This document shows positions 1-8,228 of a stretch of DNA of 14,495 nucleotides, in pieces (position 1 is the stretch's first letter; every line of letters begins with the position of its first letter). The position numbers and the translations under genes were made by a program. The stretch comes from an uncultured Ruminiclostridium sp. (GTDB lineage Bacteria; Bacillota; Clostridia; Oscillospirales; Ruminococcaceae), in the NCBI GenBank assembly GCA_910585505.1, contig CAJUFF010000061.1:1-14495 (forward strand). Reading direction: 5' to 3'. The notes below the pieces were generated by a model. It worked only from the letters and a program-made list of their open reading frames with translations. It searched no databases and had not been told where the DNA came from.

Positions 1-88
1 AGTAAGTGCTACCGCTAAGTTGCACTGTTGCATTTACTTTGAGAATTTACTAAAATTATAAATTTTTTTAAACACTGTAAAAAAACTG

Positions 89-103
89 TTGCGAAAAACG
101 CAA
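89..103. promoter_or_regulatory. Operator-like palindrome over the -35 box
   Basis: The sequence TTGCG-AAAAA-CGCAA is a perfect 5-bp inverted repeat with a 5-bp spacer. It covers the -35 box and the first part of the promoter spacer. A protein bound here would block RNA polymerase, so it may be a repressor site for the pyr operon. The regulator is unknown. With 5-bp arms in AT-rich DNA, chance is possible. Confidence 0.3.
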
Positions 104-117
104 AAATGTAGTATAAT
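89..117 (+). promoter_or_regulatory. Sigma-A promoter of the pyrC-led operon
   Basis: A -35 box TTGCGA (89-94) and a perfect -10 box TATAAT (112-117) are separated by exactly 17 bp in an AT-rich region. A start near 124 would give a 5' leader of about 130 nt before pyrC. This is the best promoter match in the window. The leader holds a palindromic repeat but no recognisable PyrR-binding loop. Confidence 0.75.
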
Positions 118-156
118 AAATCAAATACGGTTTTCTAAAAGCAGCGTAACTTTCAT

Positions 157-207
157 ACTAATCTTTAGTCAACCATTTTTGTCTATAATCTGAACAAATA
201 TTAGTAT
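157..207 (+). repeat. Palindromic intergenic repeat, copy 1 (pyrC leader)
   Basis: This is an imperfect palindrome: arms 155-171 and 191-207 pair at 14 of 17 positions around a 19-nt loop. It aligns with the reverse complement of 11195-11246 at 42 of 52 columns, including the loop core GTCTATA, so the two are copies of one element rather than chance hairpins. It lies downstream of the sigma-A promoter and so should be transcribed, ending 50 bp before the pyrC start. Similarity continues weakly to a TATTTT (214-219) set at the same distance in the other copy. It may be a shared operator, an RNA hairpin or a tiny dispersed element; the sequence alone does not decide. Confidence 0.7.
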
Positions 208-257
208 CATTCATATTTTAACTTGAATCTTTAAAAATACGTCGAAAGGAAAATAAA

Positions 258-1529
258 ATGGAGCTTTGCCTGACAAACGGACATGTTGTTGACAGCGTAA
301 ACAGGATCGACGAAATTCTGGACGTCAGAATTGTTGACGGAAAAATTGCCGAAGTGGGAAGATCGCTTCCCATGGACGAAAATACCCTCTGCATTGACTG
401 TTCGGGTCTCACCGTAATCCCCGGCGTCTGCGATATGCACATTCATATGCGCGATCCGGGACAGACGGAAAAGGAGGATATCTTCACCGCTTCCGAATCG
501 GCCGCGGCTGGCGGAGTTACCGCCGTTGCCTGTATGCCCAACACCACACCTCCCGTGGACTGCCCCGAAACGGTAAAATATATTCTCGATAAGGCAAAGA
601 GCGCCAAAGCTAAAGTATATCCCATAGGCTCTATCACAAAAGGCTTGTCGGGCGCGGAGCTTACCGATTTTGCGGAGCTTAAGTTGGCAGGCTGCGTGGG
701 AGTAAGCGATGACGGAAAACCCGTTAAAAACGCAATGATGATGAAAACCGCCATAAAAAACGCCGCCCTTGAAAGGCTGACCATAATAAGTCACTGCGAG
801 GATCTGGATATAATAGACGGCGGTATAATGAATATGGGCGCAGTCAGCGATGTGTTAGGCATAAAAGGCATGGCGCGTTCCAGCGAAAATTATATAACCG
901 CAAGGGAAATTTTTCTGGCTGAGGAGCAGGGACTTCCGATTCATATCGCCCATGTTTCCACAAAAGAAGCGGTTGATATAATACGCCATATGAAAAAATC
1001 AGGTGCAAAGGTCACCTGTGAAACCGCTCCGCATTATTTTACTTTGACGGAGGACAAGCTTTTCACCAAGGATGCGGATTACCGAATGAATCCTCCTTTA
1101 AGGGAGCAGGCGGACGTTGACGCGATTATCGAGGGTATATGTGACGGTACAGTTGATTGTATTGTCACCGATCATGCCCCTCATACCAAAGAGCAGAAAG
1201 AGGATTTTTACACCGCTCCCAACGGCGTGGTGGGGCTTGAAACCTCTCTTGCCGTAACCGTAACCGCTCTTCTCAACACGGGGAAAATATCTCATGTCCG
1301 GCTTGTGGAGCTTATGTGCGTCAATCCGAGGCGTATTCTGGGAATAAGCGGAGGGGATTTGTCCGTAGGCAGCGATGCAGATATAACTATATTCAGCGAG
1401 AACGAGCAGTGGACGGTACAGCCCGAAAAACTGCAATCCAAATCAAAAAACACCTGTTTTAAAGGAATGACCCTCAGTGGAAAAGTAAAGTATACCCTGC
1501 TGAACGGTAAAATTGTTTACAGGGATTAA
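258..1529 (+). CDS. pyrC: Dihydroorotase
   Basis: Catalyses reversible ring closure of N-carbamoyl-aspartate to dihydroorotate, the third step of UMP synthesis, in the cytosol. At 423 aa it has the usual length of the class I bacterial enzyme. The metal site begins with HIHMRDPG (H61, H63), and R65 is the usual substrate-binding arginine. The SDDGKPV segment (D151/D152) is typical of the class I form. H179 (ISHCED), H232 (HIAHVS) and D305 (TDHAPHT) supply the remaining metal and catalytic positions. The C-terminal segment KGMTLSGKV is also family-typical. The ATG is supported by GAAAGGA at 244-250 with a 7-nt spacer. It is the first gene of the operon; pyrF follows after 29 bp. Its substrate-forming partner PyrB is not in the window. 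Confidence 0.96.
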   Translation: MELCLTNGHVVDSVNRIDEILDVRIVDGKIAEVGRSLPMDENTLCIDCSGLTVIPGVCDMHIHMRDPGQTEKEDIFTASESAAAGGVTAVACMPNTTPPVDCPETVKYILDKAKSAKAKVYPIGSITKGLSGAELTDFAELKLAGCVGVSDDGKPVKNAMMMKTAIKNAALERLTIISHCEDLDIIDGGIMNMGAVSDVLGIKGMARSSENYITAREIFLAEEQGLPIHIAHVSTKEAVDIIRHMKKSGAKVTCETAPHYFTLTEDKLFTKDADYRMNPPLREQADVDAIIEGICDGTVDCIVTDHAPHTKEQKEDFYTAPNGVVGLETSLAVTVTALLNTGKISHVRLVELMCVNPRRILGISGGDLSVGSDADITIFSENEQWTVQPEKLQSKSKNTCFKGMTLSGKVKYTLLNGKIVYRD

Positions 1530-1558
1530 AAAAACACCTGAAAGAAAGGATACTGAAA

Positions 1559-2488
1559 ATGTCATTTGACCGACTTATTGAAAAGATCGCGAGAACCAAT
1601 AACCCCACCGTGGCGGGTCTTGACCCTAAGTTAGATTATATACCGAATTATATCAAGGAAAAAGCCTTTGAAAAATACGGGGAAACCTTAAAGGGAGCAT
1701 CCAAGGCGCTCCTTTGGTTCAACAAAGACCTTATTGACGCGCTCTGCGATATTGTTCCCGCGGTAAAGCCGCAGGCGGCATATTACGAAATGTACGGATA
1801 TTCGGGTTTAAAAACGCTTTATAAGACACAGGAATATGCCCGTAAAAAGGGAATGTTCGTGATAACAGACGCAAAAAGAAACGATATAGGTACCACTATG
1901 GAAGCCTATGCAGTTGGTCATTTGGGAAAAGTCAGGGTAGGAGCGGAAGAGTACGAGCCTTTTTTGGGAGATGCTCTCACCGTAAACGGATATCTGGGCA
2001 GCGACGGAATTAATCCCGTTATAAAGGTGTGCAAACAGTATGATAAGGGTATGTTTGTTCTTGCCAAAACCTCAAATCCTTCTTCGGGCGAATTACAGGA
2101 TATGAAGATAGGCGACCGTACTGTATATGAGGTAATGGGCGATATGTGCGAGGAATGGGGGAAGGAGCTTTCCGGAAAATACGGTTACAGCGGAGTTGGA
2201 ATAGTTGCGGGCGCTACATACCCCGAACAGATAGAGATCTTAAGAAAAAGGCTCCCTCACACTTTCTTTCTTATTCCCGGCTACGGAGCGCAGGGCGCGA
2301 GCGCCAAAGATATTGCAGCAGCCTTTGATAAAAATGGCTTAGGGGGAATAGTAAACAGCTCAAGAGGAATTATGTGCGCATATCAAAAGGAAAAGTGTGA
2401 CGAAAAGGATTATGCGGGAGCGGCGCGAAGAGAAGCCATCCGTATGCGTGACGAAATAATGAGCTTTGTAAATAGAGTGCAGATATAA
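1559..2488 (+). CDS. pyrF: Orotidine 5'-phosphate decarboxylase, type 2
   Basis: Converts OMP to UMP, the last step of the de novo pathway. The 309-aa length and sequence fit the longer type 2 family rather than the roughly 240-aa E. coli type. The catalytic motif DAKRNDIGTT begins at D104, with K106 and D109 as the charged network that drives decarboxylation. The N-terminal AGLDPKLDYIP, the NPSSGELQD segment, and the phosphate-binding IPGYGAQG and NSSRGI near the C-terminus all fit a TIM-barrel OMP decarboxylase. The ribosome binding site AGAAAGGA (1543-1550) lies 8 nt before the ATG. pyrC is 29 bp upstream and carA 66 bp downstream, with no terminator between them, so these genes are probably cotranscribed. 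Confidence 0.95.
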   Translation: MSFDRLIEKIARTNNPTVAGLDPKLDYIPNYIKEKAFEKYGETLKGASKALLWFNKDLIDALCDIVPAVKPQAAYYEMYGYSGLKTLYKTQEYARKKGMFVITDAKRNDIGTTMEAYAVGHLGKVRVGAEEYEPFLGDALTVNGYLGSDGINPVIKVCKQYDKGMFVLAKTSNPSSGELQDMKIGDRTVYEVMGDMCEEWGKELSGKYGYSGVGIVAGATYPEQIEILRKRLPHTFFLIPGYGAQGASAKDIAAAFDKNGLGGIVNSSRGIMCAYQKEKCDEKDYAGAARREAIRMRDEIMSFVNRVQI

Positions 2489-2554
2489 ATAAAAGCAACC
2501 GTAAAATCCGTTAGATATAAAAGCATTATACACATTGGAAAGGAAAATGAAAAA

Positions 2555-3649
2555 ATGGACTTCGGAAAAGCGAAAACTGCGTACCTGATATTGTCGGACG
2601 GTACGGTATTCAAAGGAAAAAGCTTTGGAAAAGAAGGGACGGTCATCGGTGAAACGGTTTTTACCACCGCTATGACGGGTTATCAGGAAACCCTGACCGA
2701 TCCCAGTTATTGCGGGCAGATAGTGACTCAGACCTTTCCCTTAATAGGAAATTACGGAGTGAACGGCTATGACGATGAGTCGAATGGCAGCGCTGTCAGC
2801 GGATACGTGGTAAGAGAAAAATGCGATTTTCCGTCTAATTTCCGCTGCGAGGGTACAATAGAGGACTTTCTTAAAAAACATGGAATAGTCGGTATTTATG
2901 ATATAGATACCCGCCGCCTTACGAGGATCATACGCGAAACAGGTGTAATGAACGGTATGATTACAACCGAAGAATTTGTTATGGAGGAGGCGCTTGAAAA
3001 AATAAAAGGATTTAAGGCGGAACGACCCGTGCCTAAGGTAAGCTGTAAGGAATCGGTAAAATTTGAAGCGGAAAACAAAAAATTCAGCGTGGTTCTGATG
3101 GATTACGGCTGTAAGCACAACATAAGAAAAGAGCTTGTAAACCGCGGCTGCGACGTCACAGTAATGCCTTGGAACAGCACTGCCGAGGAGGTCTGCGCTT
3201 TGAATCCCGACGGCATAATGCTCTCAAACGGGCCGGGGGATCCCACCGACAATCCCGAAGCTATTGAAACATTGAAAAAGCTTTCCGAAAAAAATATACC
3301 AACCTTCGGTATCTGTCTCGGTCATCAGCTTTATGCTCTTGCCAACGGCGCTTCCACCGTTAAGCTCAAATACGGACACAGGGGTGAAAATCAGCCGGTT
3401 ACCGATCTGGGGCTGGGAAGAACGTTTATCACCAGCCAGAACCACGGTTATGCGGTGTTGAACGACAGCATAAGTGAAAATGTGGGTAAGGTCAGCCATG
3501 TAAACGCTAATGACGGTACCTGCGAGGGTGTAAGATATACCAACGCCCCGGCCTTTACGGTACAGTTCCACCCCGAAGCCTGCGGCGGTCCACAGGATAC
3601 CGCATACCTTTTCGACGAATTTATCAAGTTAATGGAGGAGCGTAAGTAA
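2555..3649 (+). CDS. carA: Carbamoyl-phosphate synthase small (glutaminase) subunit
   Basis: Hydrolyses glutamine and channels ammonia to CarB for carbamoyl phosphate synthesis. The 364-aa length is that of the Bacillus-type subunit. Residues 1-150 form the CPSase small-chain domain (TGYQETLTDPSY at 41-52). Residues from about 178 form a class I glutamine amidotransferase with nucleophile C254 (FGICLGHQL) and H339/E341 (FHPEACGG) completing the triad; SNGPGDP at 224-230 is also typical. The start at 2555 has AAAGGA (2539-2544) 10 nt upstream. An ATG at 2547 is in another frame and stops after 13 codons. The stop codon overlaps the carB start as TAATG, which points to translational coupling and equal subunit output. 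Confidence 0.96.
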   Translation: MDFGKAKTAYLILSDGTVFKGKSFGKEGTVIGETVFTTAMTGYQETLTDPSYCGQIVTQTFPLIGNYGVNGYDDESNGSAVSGYVVREKCDFPSNFRCEGTIEDFLKKHGIVGIYDIDTRRLTRIIRETGVMNGMITTEEFVMEEALEKIKGFKAERPVPKVSCKESVKFEAENKKFSVVLMDYGCKHNIRKELVNRGCDVTVMPWNSTAEEVCALNPDGIMLSNGPGDPTDNPEAIETLKKLSEKNIPTFGICLGHQLYALANGASTVKLKYGHRGENQPVTDLGLGRTFITSQNHGYAVLNDSISENVGKVSHVNANDGTCEGVRYTNAPAFTVQFHPEACGGPQDTAYLFDEFIKLMEERK

Positions 3650-6600
3650 TGCCACTGAGAAGCGATATAAAAAAAGTTCTTATGATAGGCTCCGGCCCTA
3701 TCGTAATCGGACAGGCAGCCGAGTTTGATTATGCAGGCTCACAGGCCTGCCGTGTGCTGAAGCAGGAAGGTCTTGAGGTGGTATTGGTGAACTCCAATCC
3801 CGCCACCATAATGACCGATAAGCATATGGCGGACAAGATCTATATAGAGCCTCTCACTCTGGACTGTCTTAAAAGAATAATCGAAATTGAAAAACCCGAC
3901 AGCATTCTCTCCACATTGGGCGGTCAAACGGGTCTTACCATGTCAATGCAGCTTGCCGAGGAAGGCTTTCTGAACAGCCACGGCGTAAAGCTTTTGGGTG
4001 CCGATCCCCAGACAATTCATAAGGCGGAGGACAGACAGGCGTTCAAGGACACAATGGAATCAATAGGCGAGCCTTGTATCCCATCAAAGGTTGTGGAAAC
4101 TCTGGAAGACGCGGTGAACTTTGCAAATAACGAGATAGGCTATCCCGTAATAGTGCGTCCCGCTTTTACCCTTGGCGGTACGGGCGGCGGTATCGCCAAT
4201 AATGAGACGGAGCTTCACGAAATTGCCATAAACGGCTTGAGAATGTCTCCCATACATCAGATATTGGTGGAAAAATGTATAAGCGGTTGGAAAGAGATAG
4301 AGTTTGAGGTTATACGCGATGCGAGAGGAAACGTTATAACCGTATGCTCAATGGAAAACTTCGACCCCGTTGGCGTTCACACCGGCGACAGCATTGTCGT
4401 TGCTCCTGCTGTCACTCTTTCCGATAAGGAATATCAGATGCTGCGCACAGCGGCTTTGAACATTGTTCAGGCACTGAAGGTCGAAGGCGGCTGCAACTGC
4501 CAGTTTGCCCTTCATCCCGAAAGCTTCGAGTATGCCGTAATAGAAGTAAACCCTCGCGTAAGCCGTTCCTCCGCTTTGGCTTCAAAGGCCACGGGTTACC
4601 CTATCGCGAAGGTTGCCACAAGGATCGCCATAGGCTATTCTCTCGACGAGATAATAAATCAGGTAACGGGCAAAACCTACGCCTGTTTCGAGCCTACCAT
4701 AGATTATATCGTCGTAAAATTCCCCAAATGGCCCTTTGATAAGTTTGTTTACGCCAAAAAGACTTTGGGTACACAGATGAAGGCCACCGGCGAAATAATG
4801 TCCATTGGTACCAGCTTCGAGGCGGCTATGATGAAGGCTGTCCGCTCAATTGAGCTGGGAATGGACACCATGAGCAAAAAGGCTTTTGCGGAGCTTACCG
4901 ACGGAGAGGTTCTGGAAAAGCTTCACGATGTGGACATAGACCGCGCTTTCTGTGTATTCGAGGCTTTGAAACGCGGAATAGCTCCGGAAAAGATCAGCGA
5001 AATTACCAAAATTGATAAATGGTTCATATACAAGCTTAAAAATCTCAAGGAGCTTGAGGACTGGCTTTCCGACGGAGAACTGACTCAGGAAAAGTATGAT
5101 ACCGCAAAGAAATACTGTTATCTCGACAAAACGATAGAAGCGCTTTCGGGAAAAACTCTTGGGGAATGGGGAATCGAAAGGAGAAACGCGGTTTATAAGA
5201 TGGTTGACACCTGCGCCGCCGAGTTTTCCGCTGATACTCCGTATTTTTACAGCACCTACGATGAGGAGAACGAGGCAGAGGAGTTTATAAAGCAGCACCC
5301 AACCGATAAGAAAAAGGTTCTTGTATTCGGCTCCGGCCCCATAAGAATAGGACAGGGAATCGAGTTTGACTATTGCTCCGTTCACTGCGTATGGGCGCTT
5401 AAGGAAATGGGCTGCGAGGCCATTCTCTGCAACAATAACCCCGAAACCGTTTCCACCGACTTTGACACGGGCGATCGTCTTTACTTCGACCCGCTTACTT
5501 TTGAGGACGTGGACAGCCTTATTGCCACCGAAAAGCCCGACGGCGTTGTTGTGCAGTTTGGCGGACAGACCGCAATAAAGCTCACAAAGCACCTTCAGGA
5601 TATAGGCGCGAACATTCTGGGCACTTCCGCCGAAAGCATAGACGCCGCAGAGGACAGAGAACTGTTTGACGAGCTTCTGGAGCGCTGTGACATTCCGAGA
5701 CCTGCGGGAGAAACGGTGTTTACCGTAGAAGAGGCTTTGGGGGCGGCTAACAGGTTAGGATATCCTGTGCTGCTTCGTCCATCTTATGTTTTGGGCGGAC
5801 AGAATATGATTATTGCTCACGCAGACAGCGATGTTACCGAATATATGAAGATAATCACCGCTCAGAAGCTTGAAAATCCAGTTCTTATAGATAAGTATAT
5901 GATGGGCACCGAAGTGGAGGTTGACGCTATCTGCGACGGAACGGACTTCCTTATCCCCGGTATTATGGAGCATATAGAGAGAGCGGGCGTTCACAGCGGA
6001 GACAGTATTTCCGTTTACCCCGCCCAGAATCTTACCGAAAGAGTGAAAAAGGTTATTATAACCTATACCGAAAGGCTTGCCAAGGCTCTTAACGTAATAG
6101 GGCTTGTAAACATTCAGTATGTGGTATACGATCATCAGGTTTACGTTATCGAGGTCAACCCCCGCTCCTCCCGTACCGTTCCTTATATAAGCAAGGTAAC
6201 GGGCGTTCCCATGGTGGATATTGCCACCAAAATAATGTTAGGCCATTCTCTTAAAGAGCAGGGCTACACAAGCGGCCTGTACCCGGCAGGCGGCTATGTG
6301 GCGGTAAAGGTACCCGTGTTCAGCTTTGAAAAGCTTCACGACGTTGACACTCAGCTTGGACCCGAAATGAAATCCACCGGCGAATGTCTCGGCATTGCGA
6401 AAACCTTTTCCGAAGCCCTTTACAAAGGACTTATCGCTGCGGGCTTCAAAATGCAGTATTCCGGCGGTGTTCTCTTCTCGGTAAGAGATCAGGATAAGTC
6501 GGAGATAATCGATCTTGCAAGCCGTTTTGAGGCGCTGGGCTTCGATATTTACGCCACAAGCGGCACCGCTTCTCTTCTGAACCGCAATATGATAGCCACT

Positions 6601-6858
6601 AATTTCACCTACCGCATAAACGAGGGCAAGGAGCCTAATGTTATATCCCTTCTTGAAAGCGGAAAGATAAACTACGTTATTTCCACTTCGGAGACGGGAC
6701 GCGACCCCGCCCGCGACAGCGTTAAGATGAGAAGAAAGGCCTCGGAGCGTTCGATAGCCTGTCTTACCGCGATAGATACGGCAAACGCTCTGGTCTCCTG
6801 TCTTGAAATGCACAAGTCCATAGACGATGTGGAAATGATAGATATTACAAAGATATAG
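3649..6858 (+). CDS. carB: Carbamoyl-phosphate synthase large subunit
   Basis: Makes carbamoyl phosphate from bicarbonate, two ATP and CarA-supplied ammonia, feeding pyrimidine and arginine synthesis. At 1069 aa it is full length. The internal duplication is plain: VLMIGSGPIVIGQAAEFDY near residue 10 matches VLVFGSGPIRIGQGIEFDY near residue 559. Each half carries an ATP-grasp domain: the first, with RPAFTLGGTGGG, makes carboxyphosphate; the second, with RPSYVLGGQNM, phosphorylates carbamate. Residues from about 940 to the end (from FSVRDQDKSEI, then ATSGTASLLN) form the MGS-like allosteric domain, where UMP and other effectors bind in studied enzymes. GGAGGAG (3634-3640) inside the carA end lies 8 nt before the ATG. 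Long antisense open frames inside this gene are codon-bias shadows. Confidence 0.97.
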   Translation: MPLRSDIKKVLMIGSGPIVIGQAAEFDYAGSQACRVLKQEGLEVVLVNSNPATIMTDKHMADKIYIEPLTLDCLKRIIEIEKPDSILSTLGGQTGLTMSMQLAEEGFLNSHGVKLLGADPQTIHKAEDRQAFKDTMESIGEPCIPSKVVETLEDAVNFANNEIGYPVIVRPAFTLGGTGGGIANNETELHEIAINGLRMSPIHQILVEKCISGWKEIEFEVIRDARGNVITVCSMENFDPVGVHTGDSIVVAPAVTLSDKEYQMLRTAALNIVQALKVEGGCNCQFALHPESFEYAVIEVNPRVSRSSALASKATGYPIAKVATRIAIGYSLDEIINQVTGKTYACFEPTIDYIVVKFPKWPFDKFVYAKKTLGTQMKATGEIMSIGTSFEAAMMKAVRSIELGMDTMSKKAFAELTDGEVLEKLHDVDIDRAFCVFEALKRGIAPEKISEITKIDKWFIYKLKNLKELEDWLSDGELTQEKYDTAKKYCYLDKTIEALSGKTLGEWGIERRNAVYKMVDTCAAEFSADTPYFYSTYDEENEAEEFIKQHPTDKKKVLVFGSGPIRIGQGIEFDYCSVHCVWALKEMGCEAILCNNNPETVSTDFDTGDRLYFDPLTFEDVDSLIATEKPDGVVVQFGGQTAIKLTKHLQDIGANILGTSAESIDAAEDRELFDELLERCDIPRPAGETVFTVEEALGAANRLGYPVLLRPSYVLGGQNMIIAHADSDVTEYMKIITAQKLENPVLIDKYMMGTEVEVDAICDGTDFLIPGIMEHIERAGVHSGDSISVYPAQNLTERVKKVIITYTERLAKALNVIGLVNIQYVVYDHQVYVIEVNPRSSRTVPYISKVTGVPMVDIATKIMLGHSLKEQGYTSGLYPAGGYVAVKVPVFSFEKLHDVDTQLGPEMKSTGECLGIAKTFSEALYKGLIAAGFKMQYSGGVLFSVRDQDKSEIIDLASRFEALGFDIYATSGTASLLNRNMIATNFTYRINEGKEPNVISLLESGKINYVISTSETGRDPARDSVKMRRKASERSIACLTAIDTANALVSCLEMHKSIDDVEMIDITKI

Positions 6859-6866
6859 GGAAAAAG

Positions 6867-7400
6867 ATGAAAATAGGTACAATAAAAGTAAAGCGCAATT
6901 ATCAGATTGCCCAGATGGTGCTTGATGCCGTAGCGGTTTTGATAATTGTTGCGACGGTACAGTGTGTATTGTCCTTCGGCGAGTATATTACATCACAGAA
7001 TCAGCTTATTTTGAGCGTCAACAGCGAGATTGAGGGTTTGGTGACGTGGCAGTGGAATCTGATCTGGATTTTCGTAGACGCCGCAGTTGCCGCCGTTTCT
7101 CTGGTGATGATATATAAGTCAAAAAAAATGCCCAAGAAATACATTGTAACCGAGGAAAACGCCCAGAAATACAGCGATATTTATATAACAGCCGTTACCT
7201 GTGTGCGCATACCGGTACTCCTTGCGGTTTTCGAGCTTATGGCCATGCAGCAGTCCGTTATGACGGGCAATACAACGAATATTTTTACTCTTCAGATACC
7301 TTTGGATATTCTTCTTTCAATAATATTAATAAGGTTTTCGCTACACAGAGTAAAAGCGGGTCAGCCGAAGCCAAAGGAAGTAACGTTTAAGGATAACTGA
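6867..7400 (+). CDS. Unrecognised four-helix membrane protein
   Basis: I do not recognise this 177-aa protein. It starts 8 bp after the carB stop, with TAGGG as a weak ribosome binding site that overlaps that stop. It is predicted to span the membrane four times (about residues 14-36, 64-83, 107-127 and 140-159). Its N-terminus is basic (KIGTIKVKR), the loop between helices 2 and 3 is lysine-rich (YKSKKMPKKY), and the charged tail ends in PKPKEVTFKDN. There is no signal peptide cleavage site, no catalytic motif, and few cysteines or histidines. Tight spacing to carB and a terminator 10 bp downstream make it the last gene of the pyrC-carB unit. A transport, sensing or purely local role is possible; none is shown. 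Confidence 0.75.
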   Translation: MKIGTIKVKRNYQIAQMVLDAVAVLIIVATVQCVLSFGEYITSQNQLILSVNSEIEGLVTWQWNLIWIFVDAAVAAVSLVMIYKSKKMPKKYIVTEENAQKYSDIYITAVTCVRIPVLLAVFELMAMQQSVMTGNTTNIFTLQIPLDILLSIILIRFSLHRVKAGQPKPKEVTFKDN

Positions 7401-7410
7401 GAAAAGCAAT

Positions 7411-7443
7411 AAAAATCCGCATACTTTCGGTGTGCGGATTTTT
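7411..7443 (+). terminator. Intrinsic-type terminator or attenuator
   Basis: AAAAATCCGCA (7411-7421) pairs perfectly with TGCGGATTTTT (7433-7443), extended inward by TAC/GTG around a TTTCG loop. The stem has about 14 bp, with U-rich sequence at its 3' end. It lies 10 bp after the membrane-protein stop. It also ends only 14 bp before the next start codon (7458), so there is no room for a promoter behind it. The downstream genes must therefore rely on read-through, or on a promoter upstream of or overlapping the hairpin. Confidence 0.8.
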
Positions 7444-7457
7444 AAAAAGGAGCGTAA

Positions 7458-8228
7458 ATGACAAAAAGACATATAGATGATAATATATCATTGATTCCTT
7501 ATTATCCCAATTATGACGTCGCACTGAAATGGTATCAGGATCCACAGCTCTGTAAACAGGTGGACAATATTGACCATGTTTACACTTTGGATCGCTTAAA
7601 AAAGATGTACGAATATCTTTCCGCACACGGAAACTGCTATTATATCGAATACTTCGGCGCACCGGTGGGCGATATCACTTTAAAGGAAAACGGAGAAATA
7701 AGTATCGTTATATGTAAGGAACATCAGAATAAGCATATCGGAAGAAAATGCGTTATAAATATTCTGGAGCTGGCAAAAGAAAAGAGAATGAAACAGGTAA
7801 AGGCCGAAATTTATTCCTTTAACGAGCAAAGCAGGAAAATGTTTCTTTCCATAGGCTTTCGTCATTTCGGCGGCGATTGGTATTGCTATGACTTTGAGGA
7901 TAATACGGATTTCACCGTAAACGAGATGCTGGAGATGCAAAGAAGCTTACAGAACAAATACAAAGGCAAGTGGGAACAAATTTCTATCGAAACCGGAAAA
8001 AACAAACTGCTTTGGATGACAGGCGAAATCGGTGAAGTAATAGACATTATCAAGAAAAACGGCGGCGCAAAAGCCTGCGAGGACGGCGCAATCCGAAAAA
8101 AACTTGTTGAGGAGCTTGCCGACGTGCTGATGTATTATAACGACGTATTGCTTTGTTACGGAATAACGGCGGAGGAGTTAAAGGAGAGCTATTCCAGTAA
8201 ATATAAAAGGAATATGGTGCGCTGGTAA
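7458..8228 (+). CDS. GNAT acetyltransferase fused to a MazG-like pyrophosphohydrolase
   Basis: A 256-aa two-domain protein. Residues 1-150 resemble a GNAT N-acetyltransferase: VICKEHQNKHIGRK (84-97) is a degenerate acetyl-CoA loop, and FNEQSRKMFLSIGF (121-134) is a good motif B. Residues about 155-256 resemble a MazG/NTP pyrophosphohydrolase: helical, with metal-binding acidic residues E190 and E193 (MTGEIGEVID) and E219 and D222 (EELADVLMYY). MazG-type enzymes hydrolyse NTPs or dNTPs to monophosphates and pyrophosphate. The acetyl acceptor cannot be told. AAGGAG (7447-7452) supports the ATG. It lies between the pyrC-carB unit and pyrK, which suggests a link to nucleotide pool control, but that is inference. 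The single unbroken frame argues against a misassembled pair. Confidence 0.8.
   Translation: MTKRHIDDNISLIPYYPNYDVALKWYQDPQLCKQVDNIDHVYTLDRLKKMYEYLSAHGNCYYIEYFGAPVGDITLKENGEISIVICKEHQNKHIGRKCVINILELAKEKRMKQVKAEIYSFNEQSRKMFLSIGFRHFGGDWYCYDFEDNTDFTVNEMLEMQRSLQNKYKGKWEQISIETGKNKLLWMTGEIGEVIDIIKKNGGAKACEDGAIRKKLVEELADVLMYYNDVLLCYGITAEELKESYSSKYKRNMVRW

Noticed and set aside
118..257. PyrR-dependent attenuator in the pyrC leader
   Set aside because: No PyrR binding-loop sequence and no G+C-rich terminator with a T-run was found in the leader; only the AT-rich palindrome is present.
2547..2588. ATG 8 bp before the carA start, a 13-codon frame
   Set aside because: It is only 2 nt from the ribosome binding site and out of frame. 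The start at 2555 gives intact CarA. A leader-peptide role has no support.
4846..5592. 248-codon open frame on the minus strand inside carB
   Set aside because: It lies fully antisense to a well-conserved essential gene, has no family-like motifs and no ribosome binding site of note. It is a codon-bias shadow.
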